A DNA stretch of 64,000 nt from Linepithema humile (taxonomy: Eukaryota > Arthropoda > Insecta > Hymenoptera > Formicidae): NCBI RefSeq assembly GCF_040581485.1, contig NC_090129.1:34706764-34770763 (forward strand). Direction: 5' to 3'. The position numbers and the translations under genes were made by a program. This document shows, one piece after another, positions 36,139 to 49,848 of the stretch (its first letter is position 1; each line of letters starts with the position of its first letter). Below the pieces are notes generated by a model. It saw only the letters and a program-made list of their open reading frames with translations. It had not been told where the DNA came from and searched no databases.

Positions 36139-39100
36139 TTAATTCCGATTTGCGAGTAAAACTGATATATACCCACCCGACGTTTTTAATATCTAAAAAT
36201 ATACACAAATATACGAATTAGTAAATAAAATTATACACACACATAATATAAAATAATAATATATTAAAATATTAATATTAAGATAATAATGAAGGTGAGA
36301 GAAAAAGGAAACAAATAAAAAAAAATTTTTTTTAAATTTTTTTGTACATTGAAATTTTTGTACTCAAATAAAATTTACATTTAAAACTATAACATAAATT
36401 GCTATCTTACACTGCAAAATGTAGACATTGTCATAGGTAAGATTTTCCCAGCTGTAATGTAGAGTGGTTTGTTTGTGCGAAGCAGCAAAAAAATTAGACT
36501 TTTTGCTTCCGCTGTTTCCAAAGTATACCATTTGCATTCGCACACCGCGTTGTAAACCTTTTCATACTTAATAAAATAAATGTCAAACTCAATATAAAAA
36601 TACATTAAAATAATGTAATAAGTATGTATTTTTAGAAATTTTTGCACTCAAGTACAAATGTGTATTTGCATTAATTGTAATTTTTGATGACATTTTGAGA
36701 CTTAAAGAAAAATAGGTCTCTTCATCAGTTGAGTGCACAATGAGATAAAAAAATTAATAAATGATTAACTCATGTAATCATATATGTATTTATTAAACAA
36801 AAGACTTACCTTCATTACTAGTAATTCGCCAGCAGCACAATAGAGACACATATGAGTAAATGCAGTACAAATTACTAAGATAAGAAATATTACTCTTTTG
36901 AGAGAAACATTTTTTTCTTCAAAGATTACCTAATTAATGCACATTTGTAATATATTAAATAAAATAAATTATAGTTTAATTATTAATACACAAAAGTTTT
37001 TATATAATTAAGTATACTATATGAGTATACTATTTAAGTATACTATATAAAAAAATGATTACAGACCGTGTACGACATTCCCCAAAATATTAATTAAATG
37101 AATAATTTTCAAAAAATGTGGCTTAACTTACTGTAACGACAAGAAATCCGTAAATACAAAACATAATACCGAAATAAAGAAATAATTGTAACAGCGTTAA
37201 TGTGAAGGTATCTTCGATCATTGCAACAGATCTAAAAGAAAATTGTTAATTGTTATCACATATACACACAACGTAATTCTATACTAAATAATTGTTTCAA
37301 ATTGTTTCAAATTGTCTAAATAATATAATTATTATTTATGTTTCTTGAGATTTATAAGAAAATTTAGTTTGTAATGATTGCAAAGCGCGAAAAAAACCAT
37401 TATAAAATTCAATAATTTTACTGACAAAAATACGAAATAATTTGATACGTTAAATATACATATGCATGCCACTGCAAAATTCGATGTGTGTAGTAATATA
37501 GAACTAATGTATAAAAATATTTAATAAAAGTAGGATAAGAAAATTAATTTTTGTCAAAATTTAATCAATTTTAAAGTAAAAATACAAAGGCACATGTGTC
37601 ATTTGTAAAAAGTTTTTGGTAACTTTATTGCGCAATAAGATTAATGCAATTTATTTCAAAATTAAATATAATGCGGGATCAATTTTAAACTGTGAATATA
37701 AATGATGTATTTGCGTTACATTAAACGCAAAAAATTTAATGTTTTTGTTCCAAGGAAAACGCAAATTAGGAAAGATTGACAAGATAACATATTCGCATAA
37801 ATTCAAGTCTTGATGATTTATCAAAAAAAACGGTTGTGTGATACATTTATCGCGCAACGCACTGCTGGATTTGTCGTATGTGTAACTAATATGATTAACG
37901 AAATGTGTCAATATGCAAATTCACTAACTGCGCAAGGCATATTGTGAGAACAAAACCTGATAAGCCGTATATGATCCATGACATTGTTTCTCAGAGCCGC
38001 GATGAAGTTTGTGGATTTGCGCATCCGATACAAGCGGTTTGTTAAATTTTCCAATTGGCCACAAATATGAAAGATGAGAAGTCCGAGGAAATTATCAGTA
38101 CCAGTGTAAGAAAGCGCAACCATCAATAGAGTGATGCATTGAATAAAAAATGTAAGTTCAAACTGCGGGCTGACGGATATATCATAGATATAAAATGCCT
38201 GTAGTGGCAATGGCCTGCTAGCATCGGTGACGTTTGTTACATGCCTTAAGGTATACCCAAAGATGGAAGTAACTATCAAAATTGTCAGTGATAAACCCAT
38301 TACGATATAGCTGAACGTGATAATTAGACGAGCGTCTTGAGCACGACGCATCATAATGTCTCGCTCGTCGCGGGATTTTGATTTGACCCAGTCATGAACG
38401 ATCATGGTCATTAATGACGACAATGCTTGAGAAAAGGATTGGTTATTTATGCGCATATTAAGTGGAAATTATTATAACATGGTCGAAAAAATTTAAACAA
38501 AAAACTTAATAAAGATATATTGTAATATAAAATTATGCAGACGTATTCCATAACAAACAGTGTTAAAATAAACATTAAAAAATGTTGGGAATATTCGCAT
38601 TATAAAATTTTATTTTTAAATGGTTGAGATGTTGTATATTACAAAAGTTTCAACATTCAAAACAATTTAAAATGTAAAAATTTTGAATCTTTTTTAATGA
38701 AAAAAATCTATTGTGGAAATTTAAACTACAAAATAAGATGTAATTGTCGTGTATACTAGTGTTTCATCCATTTCATTATTTACTTACTTTCTTTCTTCCA
38801 CCACATAATGAACAGTTTCATGGTGAGCGACAATAAAGGTAAAGTAAATAAAATATTGTCTATCATTGCCATCATGTCACCCCAAACTTTCAGTAGCAAA
38901 TATAACGAAGGAGTAGTACAGACGCAAGTGATGACGATGATGACGCATGAAAATCGTAAATTTGAAAACAGCTTCTCTTGTGAGCTGCCAGTTTCTTTCG
39001 GCCAAAGACCGATCATTTTCAAGCTAAAACGATTTAATTGAACCGCCCACTCAAAATCTGAAAACAAAGCAAGTTAATTTTAAAAAAGGTAAATTATGAT

Positions 39101-39361
39101 AAGAATTTGCTCAAAATTTAGCATCTTCTTAATTTACAATTGTAGTTGCAAATGCGAAAAAATGCGATAAAATTATTTTTCGTTTTGCTAACATTCATGT
39201 TATTTAGTATTTTAACGTAACAGCAATAAAAAAAATAAAATCTACGAATTAATATTTTTGTGCTGTATGTTTATGAGACATGTAAGAAACTATGTTGCAT
39301 GCAAATACTGTGTCGCATATGTACAAGCACCTGCGTATCCCGAGAGTTCATTAGTACTCAT
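36139..39361 (-). CDS. Odorant receptor OR-4 (type A, unit 2)
   Basis: Exons 39361-39331, 39057-38788, 38425-37957, 37231-37132, 36929-36810, 36566-36411 and 36192-36139 code 399 residues. Exon 1 is MSTNELSGYA, then DFEWAVQLNRFSLK and GLWPKE. All splice sites and the frame match OR-2. Exon 3 reads LPLQAFYIYD and IQCITLLMVALSYTG, where OR-2 has LPLQAYYIYD and MIGLSYPG, so helix and loop changes have accumulated. It is nearly identical to OR-6: two residue differences were noted in exon 3 (Ile/Thr to Met/Ile around FSYIVMG). It is a functional-looking receptor and the product of the most recent duplication step. Confidence 0.93.
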
Positions 39362-39825
39362 ATCGCAGGCCATAAGACTCCGAACTGTTCCGCTGCTTGG
39401 ATGAGACTGATGTGAGACGAGTGCTGTCACGCATGCTCGTGTAAAAAACGTCGCAATTATAGTCGAGTTTATCTATAGGCGCAATTTTTAATATTTCAAA
39501 GGGATGGGAACTGCCTCATTGTCAAAGTTTTGATGTTAAAATTTCTCGCAATTCTGTTGGAGAAAAAGTTGAACCTCTTTCTTTCCTTAATAGGAAGAAA
39601 ATAACAAGGCAAAGAGTTGCACTTACCTGTTGAATTCTTGCGCTTTTCGCCGATACAAACGGTTAATAAAAATAATTTTACATTCTACATTTCGTGTATA
39701 CAATTCTGACAATTGTGTATGATACATATTACGATATTAATAAGCAATAGGTATTTTTATAATGTTTGGTTGTTCCGTTTAGACAGTAGCACTTAATATT
39801 TGATATTTATAAATTATACAATTAC

Positions 39826-40468
39826 CTTTTGTTTTCCACCAAAAAATCGCGAGTATATTAGTCATTACTGGTACAGTAAATCTATGTAAGTCTATGCAGC
39901 AAGATATTTGTACAAACTTTTGTTACTGAATGCAATGATGGAATTGTACACATGATTAATATAGAAAAAAAAAAACGGTACGCAATGGCCTTTCTCGCCC
40001 ACTTTTTTTATCCATCGTTCAAAGTCTAATTCTAGACTAAAATGATTTAATTTCACCGTCCATTCAAAATTTACTTATTGAAAAAATTTGATAAATTAAA
40101 TTGTTTTTAATTGTAAAAAAAGTTTATAATATTTAATGTACTGCAATAATTCAAATTAAATTGTGCTTATGAGTGCGCGATTATAGAATGACACTCGCAT
40201 AATTGTTTTAAACCATCCCTTTCTCCTTTATTACTTTTTTATCCGCACAAATCACTTTAGTTCACATATTGTAAGACTGAACAAAAAAATGTTGATTTTT
40301 AACGTTGCACTGTTAAAATTGCAATGTTAACTGTATGTCCTAAGAATGCATTTGTTATACAATGACGTTATAAACTAAAATTGATCTTCATCAAGACTAT
40401 TGTCGCGACTTCTACGAGAATGATAATTCTCGAGCACCTCCGTATTCCGAGTTTCTCGAAGTATTCAT
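39826..40468 (-). pseudogene. Dead middle OR of unit 2 (exons 1-2 only)
   Basis: Exon 1 is 40468-40438 (MNTSRNSEYG) and exon 2 about 40070-39826. The exon-2 acceptor AG is lost (AA), the frame breaks after LNHFSLEL, and the 3' end retains a WWKTKG-like stretch with a good donor. As in unit 1, exons 3-7 are absent. The gene was therefore probably already broken before the units were copied. Confidence 0.82.
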
Positions 40469-41068
40469 GTTGAATGCTGCCTAGAGACTACCTTCTGTCC
40501 CTCTGTCATAGATCAACGTTACCCCCTCAGACAACGCGTATGCACGCAATAAAAATTTTTACATTGTACGATGATAACTTACCATAAACTCCCTTCAATA
40601 TTCCAAGCATCTCTTGTTGCAAGGTTACGCCTCTTGATGCGAAGTGATGAAAAAAGTGTGCGTGCACAAAAACGTGGATAACAACAGGTGGATAGTCTTG
40701 CTATTGTCCTTTGGAGCGAATATATGGCATGATGTATATCCCTCATGGTCCCACGCACTTATAGTCGATTAGACGTATATATTGAATTCTGCAAAAAATT
40801 GGATGGTGCTCGAACTTTTAATAGCTTCCTTCCTATAGCTAGCAACAATAAAATTGTGTCATTGGTACAATAAAGATTTCATTTACTTCATATATATATA
40901 TGCTTCCAAAAACTGTGCATACAATTTTATTCATATGGATAAATACAATAACCTTTATTAAAAGGAAGTAATTTTATCTATTTCTATATAATAGCGGTTG
41001 AACTTTTACAATTTCTCACTTCTATCACTAGTTTTCAATAATTACTTACATATTTTAAATCCAATAAA

Positions 41069-41069
41069 A

Positions 41070-41097
<28 letters not shown>
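41069..41097. repeat. TA microsatellite
   Basis: About 13 TA repeats just 3' of OR-5. The matching site has only a few copies in units 1 and 3. Confidence 0.8.
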
Positions 41098-41102
<5 letters not shown>

Positions 41103-41305
41103 GTACATTTATTTCTTAATAATAGTGAAACATGTAGCCTTTTTTCATATTAGTTTTTTTCTTATATTAGGAGTAGTTTTAATGTTTCCGAAGTTTTATT
41201 TAATAAACTTTGATATTCATCTTGCGTTTGTAATTTTAAATAAAGTTGAAATAGTGATATAATTTTTATAATGTTAACTAACGTGAATTTATCATAGTTT
41301 TGAAG

Positions 41306-41778
41306 TTATTGTTTTGTTGTAAGTAAAACAGAAATATAACTAACAGATGTTTTTATTAGCTGAAAAATATAATTATATCAGTAAAATATAATAAGATATA
41401 TAATTACCATGCAAAAAGATGTAAAAAAATAATATCTATTTTATATATTATACAAAACTATACGTGTTGCAATATACGTATATGTAGTATATAATAACAT
41501 ATCACCTATATAAAAATTATAGCTAAAATTTTTAATAACCTACGTTGCAAAATGTAGACATTGTTAAAGGAAACAGTCTACCGGCAGTAAGATAAACAGG
41601 TTCATTTGTTCTGACCATTAAAAGAATCATATTCCGTGAATTTTGTGGTTCCAGATTATACCATTTATGAGAATATGCAGCATAATGGATACGTTTACAC
41701 TTAAATTTATTGAAAAATTAATTAAAAACTTTAGACAGAATATGACTACACGAATAAAATTTATACGTGTGTTTTGTG

Positions 41779-41852
<74 letters not shown>

Positions 41853-44800
41853 CTACATATATATTTAGATATAAAATAATAATAATAATAATAATGTATA
41901 TTTTAACAATAATATATGTAAATAATAAATTTTAACTGATATATTCATAAAGTTTTATATAGCATTTATTTACGTAAATTTTATTTAATAGAAGTGTAAA
42001 TTTGTATAACTGCATCATTTTTTGGAAAGTTAAAATACTAATTGTATAAAAAGTCGAAAAAATTACTATAAGAATTAAGGAGTTTCAAATTTACTTGCAA
42101 TAATAAAATTTCACCGATAGCGCAATAAAGGCACGAGTGACAAACGAAATTGATTATAATACTTATGAGATATGCCGCTCGAAAAATCGACAAGTCATTT
42201 CCACCCTCCGAAAGCTAGTCGTTCCATTATGAAATACAAAAATATGGAATATAATTAATAACCATTTCACAGTTGAAGTAGCCATAGAGATGTCCACATC
42301 AATGTATGTAGAGTATTTTATAGTTACTATTTTCATTATCAAGTCCTTTAACTAATTTTAAGTCGTATCTTATATTTTCTTAAGAAAAACTTTTATTTTT
42401 TAGATGTATGTCTTCAATATCTTGCCGTGAAATCACATATTTTAAATTAAATTTTTAGATTAAATTAATTCAAAGTCAACGAATCAAATAATAATATAGG
42501 ACACTCGATTCGTGTAAATAATATATATTATCTTTATATGTTTCGAAATTATATGACTCACAAAGCACTGTAAACAAATTATTAAGTTGTATATTAAAAA
42601 CTTTTATAAACTTACATCCAAAATAAGAAATCCATAAAAGGAAAGGAGAATAGCAAAGTATAAAAATAATGCAAGCATCATGATATTAAATGTATGTTCT
42701 ATGAGAACGATACTTCTATAAAGAAATAAATGATATATTAATATTTATATGTAAAAATTTTTTTTTAATTTTCTAATGTAGAATTTTTATGTCTATACTT
42801 ATATAAGATCAAAATATATTTATGAAATATAAGATTAGAAATGCGATACCTGAGTAGTCGCGTATGATCCATCACACACATTTTCAAATTGTAAGCATAA
42901 TTCATTATTTCCAAATGTAGAATGCGATTTCTTAATATTTCCAATTGACCACAGATATGAAGTACCAAGAAACTAAAAAAACTATCTATACCTATGTAAT
43001 GTATCATGCATAAAAACAAACATATACTTTGAGAAATAAATGTTAACTCATAATGTGGACTTTTAATTATATCATAGGTATAACGCGATTGTACTGGTAA
43101 TAGTCTGCCTGGATCAGTAATATTTGTCACATATCTCACTGAAAGATTACAAGCAGGCAAAACTAACAAAACAAAGAAATTGATTGTCATTAGGCAATAT
43201 GCACACTTAGTAATTGTACGAGCAGTCTGTGCTCGTGTAATCATCCTCATTTTCTCCCATGAAGTTTTCGGTGTTCTCCAATCGTTCGCGATCATATCTA
43301 TTATAGATATGAGAGCTTCAAAAAAATAGAAAAATGTATTACGGATGATAAAAATTTAGTCTTGTAATATAATTTGTATGATACAATGATATAAAAACCT
43401 TAACATTTTATTAAAAACTTAATAACAAATATAATTTAAAATAAAAATTTATAAAATATTACTCATAAAAAATTAATCTAGATTATAAAAAGATTTAAAT
43501 TTTTATATAAAATTTTGATGTAGTGGTCGCAAAATATATATAAAATAGATACTATATTTAGAATATTGAATTTTATATATAGGAGTGTCCGTAAAAGTTG
43601 GGACTAAGCTTATAGAGTGTGTTAGGATCCAGTAGATAAAAAAGGTTTGTATAAACTTATGTCCGAAAACGCTTTATTAAAAAATTATATGCGTTCAAAG
43701 TTTGACGAGCAGTATTGTTCGGTAGTTATTCAGATTAAATACACTTCACCGATTCTAAGGTTCTAGGTTCACATAAATTTTTTTCACTAAATATCATTAA
43801 GGCATTATATAAATTTAGTCCCGACCTTTACGGACACCCTGTATATAAATATAATAAACTAACTAAATATACGATTATAATATGCAAGTATGAGGTACGA
43901 AAGTAATGCATTCAATTCTTTTTCTCAGAAAATTAAATTCCTACAATTATGATTTTTACATAATATAATCTTCAGTCGTTAACAAATATTCAGTTTTTTT
44001 CTCACAAAGTCACTATCATTTTGTACGTACTTTTGCCATCTTTGAATTAAACGCTGTATTCCAGACCGGTCAAATTCCTTGTTGCGACTCTTGAGAGTTT
44101 CGCAAACACTTTTCTTAACGGTAACTTTGTAAAAAAATAACTAAATGTTTGTTAATAACCATAGTTTGTAGGAATTAAATTTTCTGAGAAAAAAAATTGT
44201 TTATATTACCGACCCTCGTATTTTATGAAAACGGTATTATTTGTGCCTTCTATAAAATATAAATAACTAACTTTCAAAGTTTACTTTAAAAAATTCAAAA
44301 TGTAGGACAATTAAAACTTAAATATAGTATTATCTTTATATCTTTATAGTTATCTTTATATAAAGCAATTATTTTACATTTAAATTTGTAGTTATATCTA
44401 CCTTCTTTTTTCCACCAAAGTATTGTAATTTTTAGCAAAGTAGCAATGATTGGTAAAGTAAACTGTAGATTGTCTATCATTAACATAATGTCTCCTTTAA
44501 CTTTTATCAGTGAATGTGTGGTAGGTATTACAAGACCAAAAAATATACTAAAGAAAACCAGAAGCGTACGTAAATTACACATAACTTTATTCCATGCAGT
44601 TAAATCAGATTTAGGCCAAAGCCCTGCTACTTCTAGACAATATCGATTTAATTTTACTGCCCATTCGAAATCTATTTGTTACAAAAATTGCAATTAGTTA
44701 CGCCAGAAATTCCTAAATAAAAATTATTATTGTTATTAACTCATATTATTTAATTTGTCTAACATAATCCTGAATATAATCATGATCAATTTGATAAAAA

Positions 44801-45016
44801 GACATTTTTTAAATACTTTATCTCATATAAGCTAAGATTAAGTTTGCGCAATATTTTAAAACAATAGATTTAAAAAAAAAACGTAGGTATTAGTTTGTTA
44901 CTATTTTATCCAAGTTTTAAGATATTATAATTAATAATGATTATTAACGGACTTAAAAAATTATAACATTTGGAATAAAGAGCACCTTGATATTCTAAAT
45001 ATTTTAAAGTTTCCAT
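41306..45016 (-). CDS. Odorant receptor OR-5 (type B, unit 2)
   Basis: Exons 45016-44986, 44671-44402, 43315-42850, 42715-42616, 42214-42095, 41699-41544 and 41359-41306 code 398 residues. Exon 1 is METLKYLEYQ; exon 2 opens DFEWAVKLNRYCLEVAGLWP. Exon 3 reads MIANDWRTPKTSWEKM, LLPVQSRYTYD and CGQLEILRNR. The C-terminus is KTSVSYISVLL. Parts of exon 3 match OR-7 and parts match OR-3, a mosaic pattern. Intron 2 is enlarged to about 1.1 kb by a foldback element and a mariner fragment. Intron 5 contains the long CA repeat. All splice sites are intact. Confidence 0.93.
41782..41852. repeat. Long CA microsatellite (unit 2)
   Basis: About 35 uninterrupted CA repeats in OR-5 intron 5. Open frames of repeated Cys-Val or Thr-His here are artefacts of the repeat. 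Confidence 0.9.
43580..43841. mobile_element. Small TIR element in OR-5 intron 2
   Basis: About 262 bp with inverted ends GTGTCCGTAAAAGTTGGGAC and GTCCCGACCTTTACGGACAC, flanked by TATA-rich sequence. Ends of the CAGGGTGTCC type suggest a Tc1/mariner derivative. An orthologous copy is at 53545-53809; none is present in unit 1. Confidence 0.75.
43979..44095 (-). pseudogene. Mariner transposase C-terminal fragment (unit 2)
   Basis: The minus strand encodes RNKEFDRSGIQRLIQRWQK followed by YVQNDSDFV and a TAA stop. The arrangement of a GIxxLxxRWxKxV motif followed by an acidic, aromatic tail is the C-terminus of mariner-family transposases. Catalytic domains are absent, so it is a dead fragment. 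The 262-bp TIR element 140 bp away may be a remnant of the same or another insertion. Confidence 0.65.
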
Positions 45017-45063
45017 GGCAAACGCAATCTATCTCTTTATGATGAAGCGACGTTAACTGTTTT

Positions 45064-45304
45064 TCACAGAGAAGTGTGTGTGTAAAATAAAAACTCTTGA
45101 AAACGTGGACAATCAACGTATAGAGCGAACGGTTTAAAAAGTTCTACGCTCCTCTTTGTTGTGCGACTTTTTTCAATTCCTCTTGTAACAACTTCCGAGG
45201 TATTCATGAATAAAAACTGACATAATAAGCTGGTAGATAAGTACCTGCTCACTCCAGAGACTAAGTACGTTCATTTTTTCTTCTTTCACTGGTAATCGAT
45301 TTTA
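45064..45304 (-). promoter_or_regulatory. Conserved block upstream of OR-5
   Basis: Copy of the block described upstream of OR-3, with TAATCGATT at 45293-45301. Confidence 0.5.
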
Positions 45305-46169
45305 AACGCGATGTGTGTGATCTTAGCTATAGATCGTCTATAGACCGTGCAACACGTTGCGTGTAAAGTAAAAAATTCTTTTCTAGCACTACAATTTTTT
45401 AGTGTTCTAAAAAGTGCTTTAAAAAAGTGTTATATTTATACATTTTTATTTTGTGCAAATAAATAAAATCTCTTTTGGATAGAAGTAATGTAACTTATTG
45501 CCAGACAATAATGAACTTCAATACTTGAGATAAATCATTAACATTTAATTTAAAACTTATGATGAAAGCATGAAAAAAATATAATCACGTATTTTCACTT
45601 ATAGAAATTCGGAATGTAGGACAAATAAAAAATACATATAGTGCTATCTTTATATAAACAAATTATTTTACATTTAAATATGTAATTATAATTTCACAAG
45701 AAAAAACATATGTACGTCATTCAAAATACAGGTGATAATGTGACAGTTTTTTGAAAATTTCTGCATGATTCATGATAGATGATCTACTTTCGAGCGATTA
45801 ATAAAAATTTTAATTGTTTAAAAACGTAAATTATTTAGGCAATGCATTTTTTAAAAGCAGCTTCTAAAAAGCAGTTTGTTATATTTATAAAAAATACTAA
45901 AATTTCTTAAAAATTTTGAATTTATAAAAAGTTAATTAAAATTCAAGTGTGTGTGTAATACATGAAGAATAACACTGCAGTCGTTTTCAACAAAGGTTAA
46001 TGTTACATTATTTTTCATTGGTCAAATATTCTTACAAATGTTTCATTTTTTTAATATGCTAATGAGAAAGCAGCTAATAATAAAGCAGCTAATAATAAAG
46101 TTATATTGCGCATTCTATTGAAAAGTATTTTTTGCTCTAATCTTTGCTACTTTTGACATTAGATTTATC

Positions 46170-49100
46170 TTAATTCCGATTTGCGAGTAAAACTGATATA
46201 TACCCACCCGACGTTTTTAATATCTAAAAATATACACAAATATACGAATTAATGAATAAAATTATACACACACATAATATAAAATAATAATATATTAGAA
46301 TATTAATAGATAATGATGAAAATGAGAGAAAGAGGAAACAAATAAGAAAAAATTAAAAAAAAATTTTTTTGTACATCGAAATTTTTGTACTCAAATAAAA
46401 TTTACATTTAATACTATAACATAAATTGCTATCTTACACTGCAGAATGTAGACATCGTCATAGGTACGATTTTCCCAGCTGTAATGTAGAGTGGTTTGTT
46501 TGTGCGAAGCAGCAGAAAAATTAGACTTTTTGCTTCCGTTGTTTCCAAAGTATACCATTTGCATTCGCACACCGCGTTGTAAACCTTTTCGTACTTAATA
46601 AAATAAATGTCAAACTCAATGTAAAAATACATTAAAATAATGTAATAAGTATGTATTTTTAGAAATTTTTGCATTCAAGTACAAATGTGTATTTGCATTA
46701 ATTGTAATTTTTGATGACATTTTGAGACTTAAAGAAAAATAGGTCTCTTCATCATTTGAGTGCACAATGAGATAAAAAAATTAATAAATGATTAACTCAT
46801 GTAATCATATATGTATCTATTAAACAAAAGACTTACCTTCATTACTAGAAATTCGCCAGCAGCACAATAGAGACACATATGAGTAAATGCAGTACAAATT
46901 ACTAAGATAAGAAATATTGCTCTTTTGAGAGACACATTTTTCTCTTCGAAGATTACCTAATTAATGCACATTTGTAATATATTAAATAAAATAAATTAAA
47001 GTTTAATTATTAATACACAAAAGTTTTTATATAATTAAGTATACTATATGAGTATACTATTTAAGTATACTATATAAAAAAATGATTACAGACCGTGTAC
47101 GACATTCCCCAAAATATTAATTAATGAATAATTTTCGAAAAATGTGGCTTAACTTACTGTAACGACAAGAAATCCGTAAATACAAAACATAATACCGAAA
47201 TAAAGAAATAATTGTAACAGCGTTAATGTGAAGGTATCTTCGATCATTGCAATAGATCTAAAAGAAAATTTTTAATTGTTATCACATATACACACAACGT
47301 AATTCTATACTAAATAATTGTTTCAAATTGTTTCAAAGTGTCTAAATAATATAATTATCATTTATGTTTCTTGAGATTTATAAGAAAATTTAGTTTGTAA
47401 TGATTGCAAAGCGCGAAAAAAACCATTATAAAATTCAATACATTTACTGACAAAAATACAAAATAATTTGATACGTTAAATATACATATGCATGCTACTG
47501 CAAAATTCGATGTGTGTAGTAATATAGAACTAATGTATAAAAATATTTAATAAAAGTAGGATAAGAAAATTAATTTTTGTCAAAATTTAATCAATTTTAA
47601 AGTAAAAATACAAAGACATGTGTCATTTGTAAAAAATTTTTGATAACATTATTGCGCAATAAGATTAATGCAATTTATTTCAAAATTAAATATAATGCGT
47701 GATCAATTTTAAACTGTGAATATAAATGATGTATTTGCGTTACATTAAACGCAAAAAATTTAATGTTTTTGTTCCAAGAAAAACGCAAATTAGGAAAGAT
47801 TGACAAGATAACATATTCGCATAAATTCAAGTCTTGATGATTTATCAAAAAAAACGGTTGTGTGATACATTTATCGCGCAACGCACTGCTGGATTTGTCG
47901 TATGTGTAACTAATATGATTAACGAAATGTGTCAATATGCAAATTCACTAACTGCGCAAGGCATATTGTGAGAACAAAACCTGATAAGCCGTATATGATC
48001 CATGACATTGTTTCTCAGAGCCGCGATGAAGTTTGTGGATTTGCGCATCCGATACAAGCGGTTTGTTAAATTTTCCAATTGGCCACAAATATGAAAGATG
48101 AGAAGTCCGAGGAAATTATCAGTACCAGTGTAAGAAAGCGCAACCATCAATAGAGTGATGCATTGAATAAAAAATGTAAGTTCAAACTGCGGGCTGACGG
48201 ATATATCATAGATATAAAATGCCTGTAGTGGCAATGGCCTGCTAGCATCGGTGACGTTTGTTACATGCCTTAAGGTATACCCAAAGATGGAAGTAACTAT
48301 CAAAATTGTCAGTGATAAACCCATTATGATATAGCTGAACATGATAATTAGACGAGCGTCTTGAGCACGACGCATCATAATGTCTCGCTCGTCGCGGGAT
48401 TTTGATTTGACCCAGTCATGAACGATCATGGTCATTAATGACGACAATGCTTGAGAAAAGGATTGGTTATTTATGCGCATATTAAATGGAAATTATTATA
48501 ACATGGTCAAAAAAATTTAAACAAAAAATTTAATAAAGATATATTGTAATATAAAATTATGCAGACGTATTCCATAACAAACAGTGTTAAAATAAACAGT
48601 AGAAAATGTTGGGAATATTCGCATTATAAAATTTTATTTTAAAATAGATGAGATGGTGTATATTACAAAAACTTTAACATTCAAAACGATTCAAAATGTA
48701 AAAATTTTAATTCTTTTTTAATGTCAAAAATCTATTGTGGAAATTTAAACTACAAAATAAGATGTAATTGTCGTGTATACTAGTGTTTCATCCATTTCAT
48801 TATTTACTTACTTTCTTTCTTCCACCACATAATGAACAGTTTCATGGAGAGCGACAATAAAGGTAAAGTGAATAAAATATTGTCTATCATTGCCATCATG
48901 TCACCCCAAACTTTCAGTAGCAAATATAACGAAGGAGTAGTACAGACGCAAGTGATGACGATGATGACGCATGAAAATCGTAAATTTGAAAACAGCTTCT
49001 CTTGTGAGCTGCCAGTTTCTTCCGGCCAAAGACCGATCATTTTCAAGCTGAAACGATTTAGTTGAACCGCCCACTCAAAATCTGAAAGCAAACCAAGCTA

Positions 49101-49384
49101 ATTTAAAAAATGGTAAATTATGATAAGAATTTGCTCAAAATTTAGCATCTTCTTAATTTACAATCGTAGTTGCAAATGCGAAAAAATTCACAAAATTATT
49201 TTTCGTTTTGCTAACATTCATCTTATTTAGTATTTTAACGTAACAGCAATAAAAAAAATAGAATCTACAGATTAATATTTTTATGCTGTATGTTTATGAG
49301 ACATGTAAGAAACTATGTTGCATGCAAATACTGTGTCGCATATGTACAAGCACCTGCGTATCCCGAGAGTTCATTAGTACTCAT
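46170..49384 (-). CDS. Odorant receptor OR-6 (type A, unit 3)
   Basis: Exons 49384-49354, 49081-48812, 48449-47981, 47257-47158, 46956-46837, 46593-46438 and 46223-46170 code 399 residues. Exon 1 is MSTNELSGYA, identical to OR-4; exon 2 has GLWPEE as in OR-2. Marks match OR-4 throughout: MIVHDWVKSKS, HICGQLENL, LYCAAGEFL, LYITAGKIVPM and C-terminal KTSGGYISVLL. It is intact. Near-identity with OR-4 will make expression and copy-number measurements ambiguous unless unique positions are used. Confidence 0.93.
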
Positions 49385-49848
49385 ATCGCAGGCCATAAGA
49401 CTCCGAACTGTTCCGCTGCTTTGATGAGACTGATGTGAGACGAGTGCTGTCACGCATGCTCGTGTAAAAAACGTCGCAATTATAGTTGAGTCTATCTTTA
49501 GGCGCAATTTTTAATATTTCAAAGGGATGAGAACTGCCTTATTGTCAAAGTTTTGATGTTAAAATTTCTCGCAATTCTGTTGGAGAAAAAGTTAAACCTC
49601 TTTCTTTCCTTAATAGGAAGAAAATAACAAAGCAAAGGGTTGCACTTACCTGTTGAATTCTTGCGCTTTTCGCCGATACAAACGGTTAATAATAATAATT
49701 TTACATTCTACATTTCGTGTATACAATTCAGACAATTGTGTATGATAAATATAACGATATTAATAAGCAATAGGTATTTTTATAATGTTTGGTTGTTCCG
49801 TTTAGACAGTAGCACTTAATATTTGATGTTTATAAATTATACAATTAC

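Larger units (their letters stand above)
35681..45708 (-). repeat. Segmental duplication unit 2
   Basis: Second unit, about 10.0 kb, with the same order: OR-4 (A), dead middle OR, OR-5 (B). It differs from unit 3 by few substitutions in type A, indicating a recent duplication. It holds the mariner fragment and a small foldback element in OR-5 intron 2. Confidence 0.9.

Noticed and set aside
41627..41879. Open frames of Cys-Val and Thr-His repeats
   Set aside because: They are produced by the CA microsatellite.
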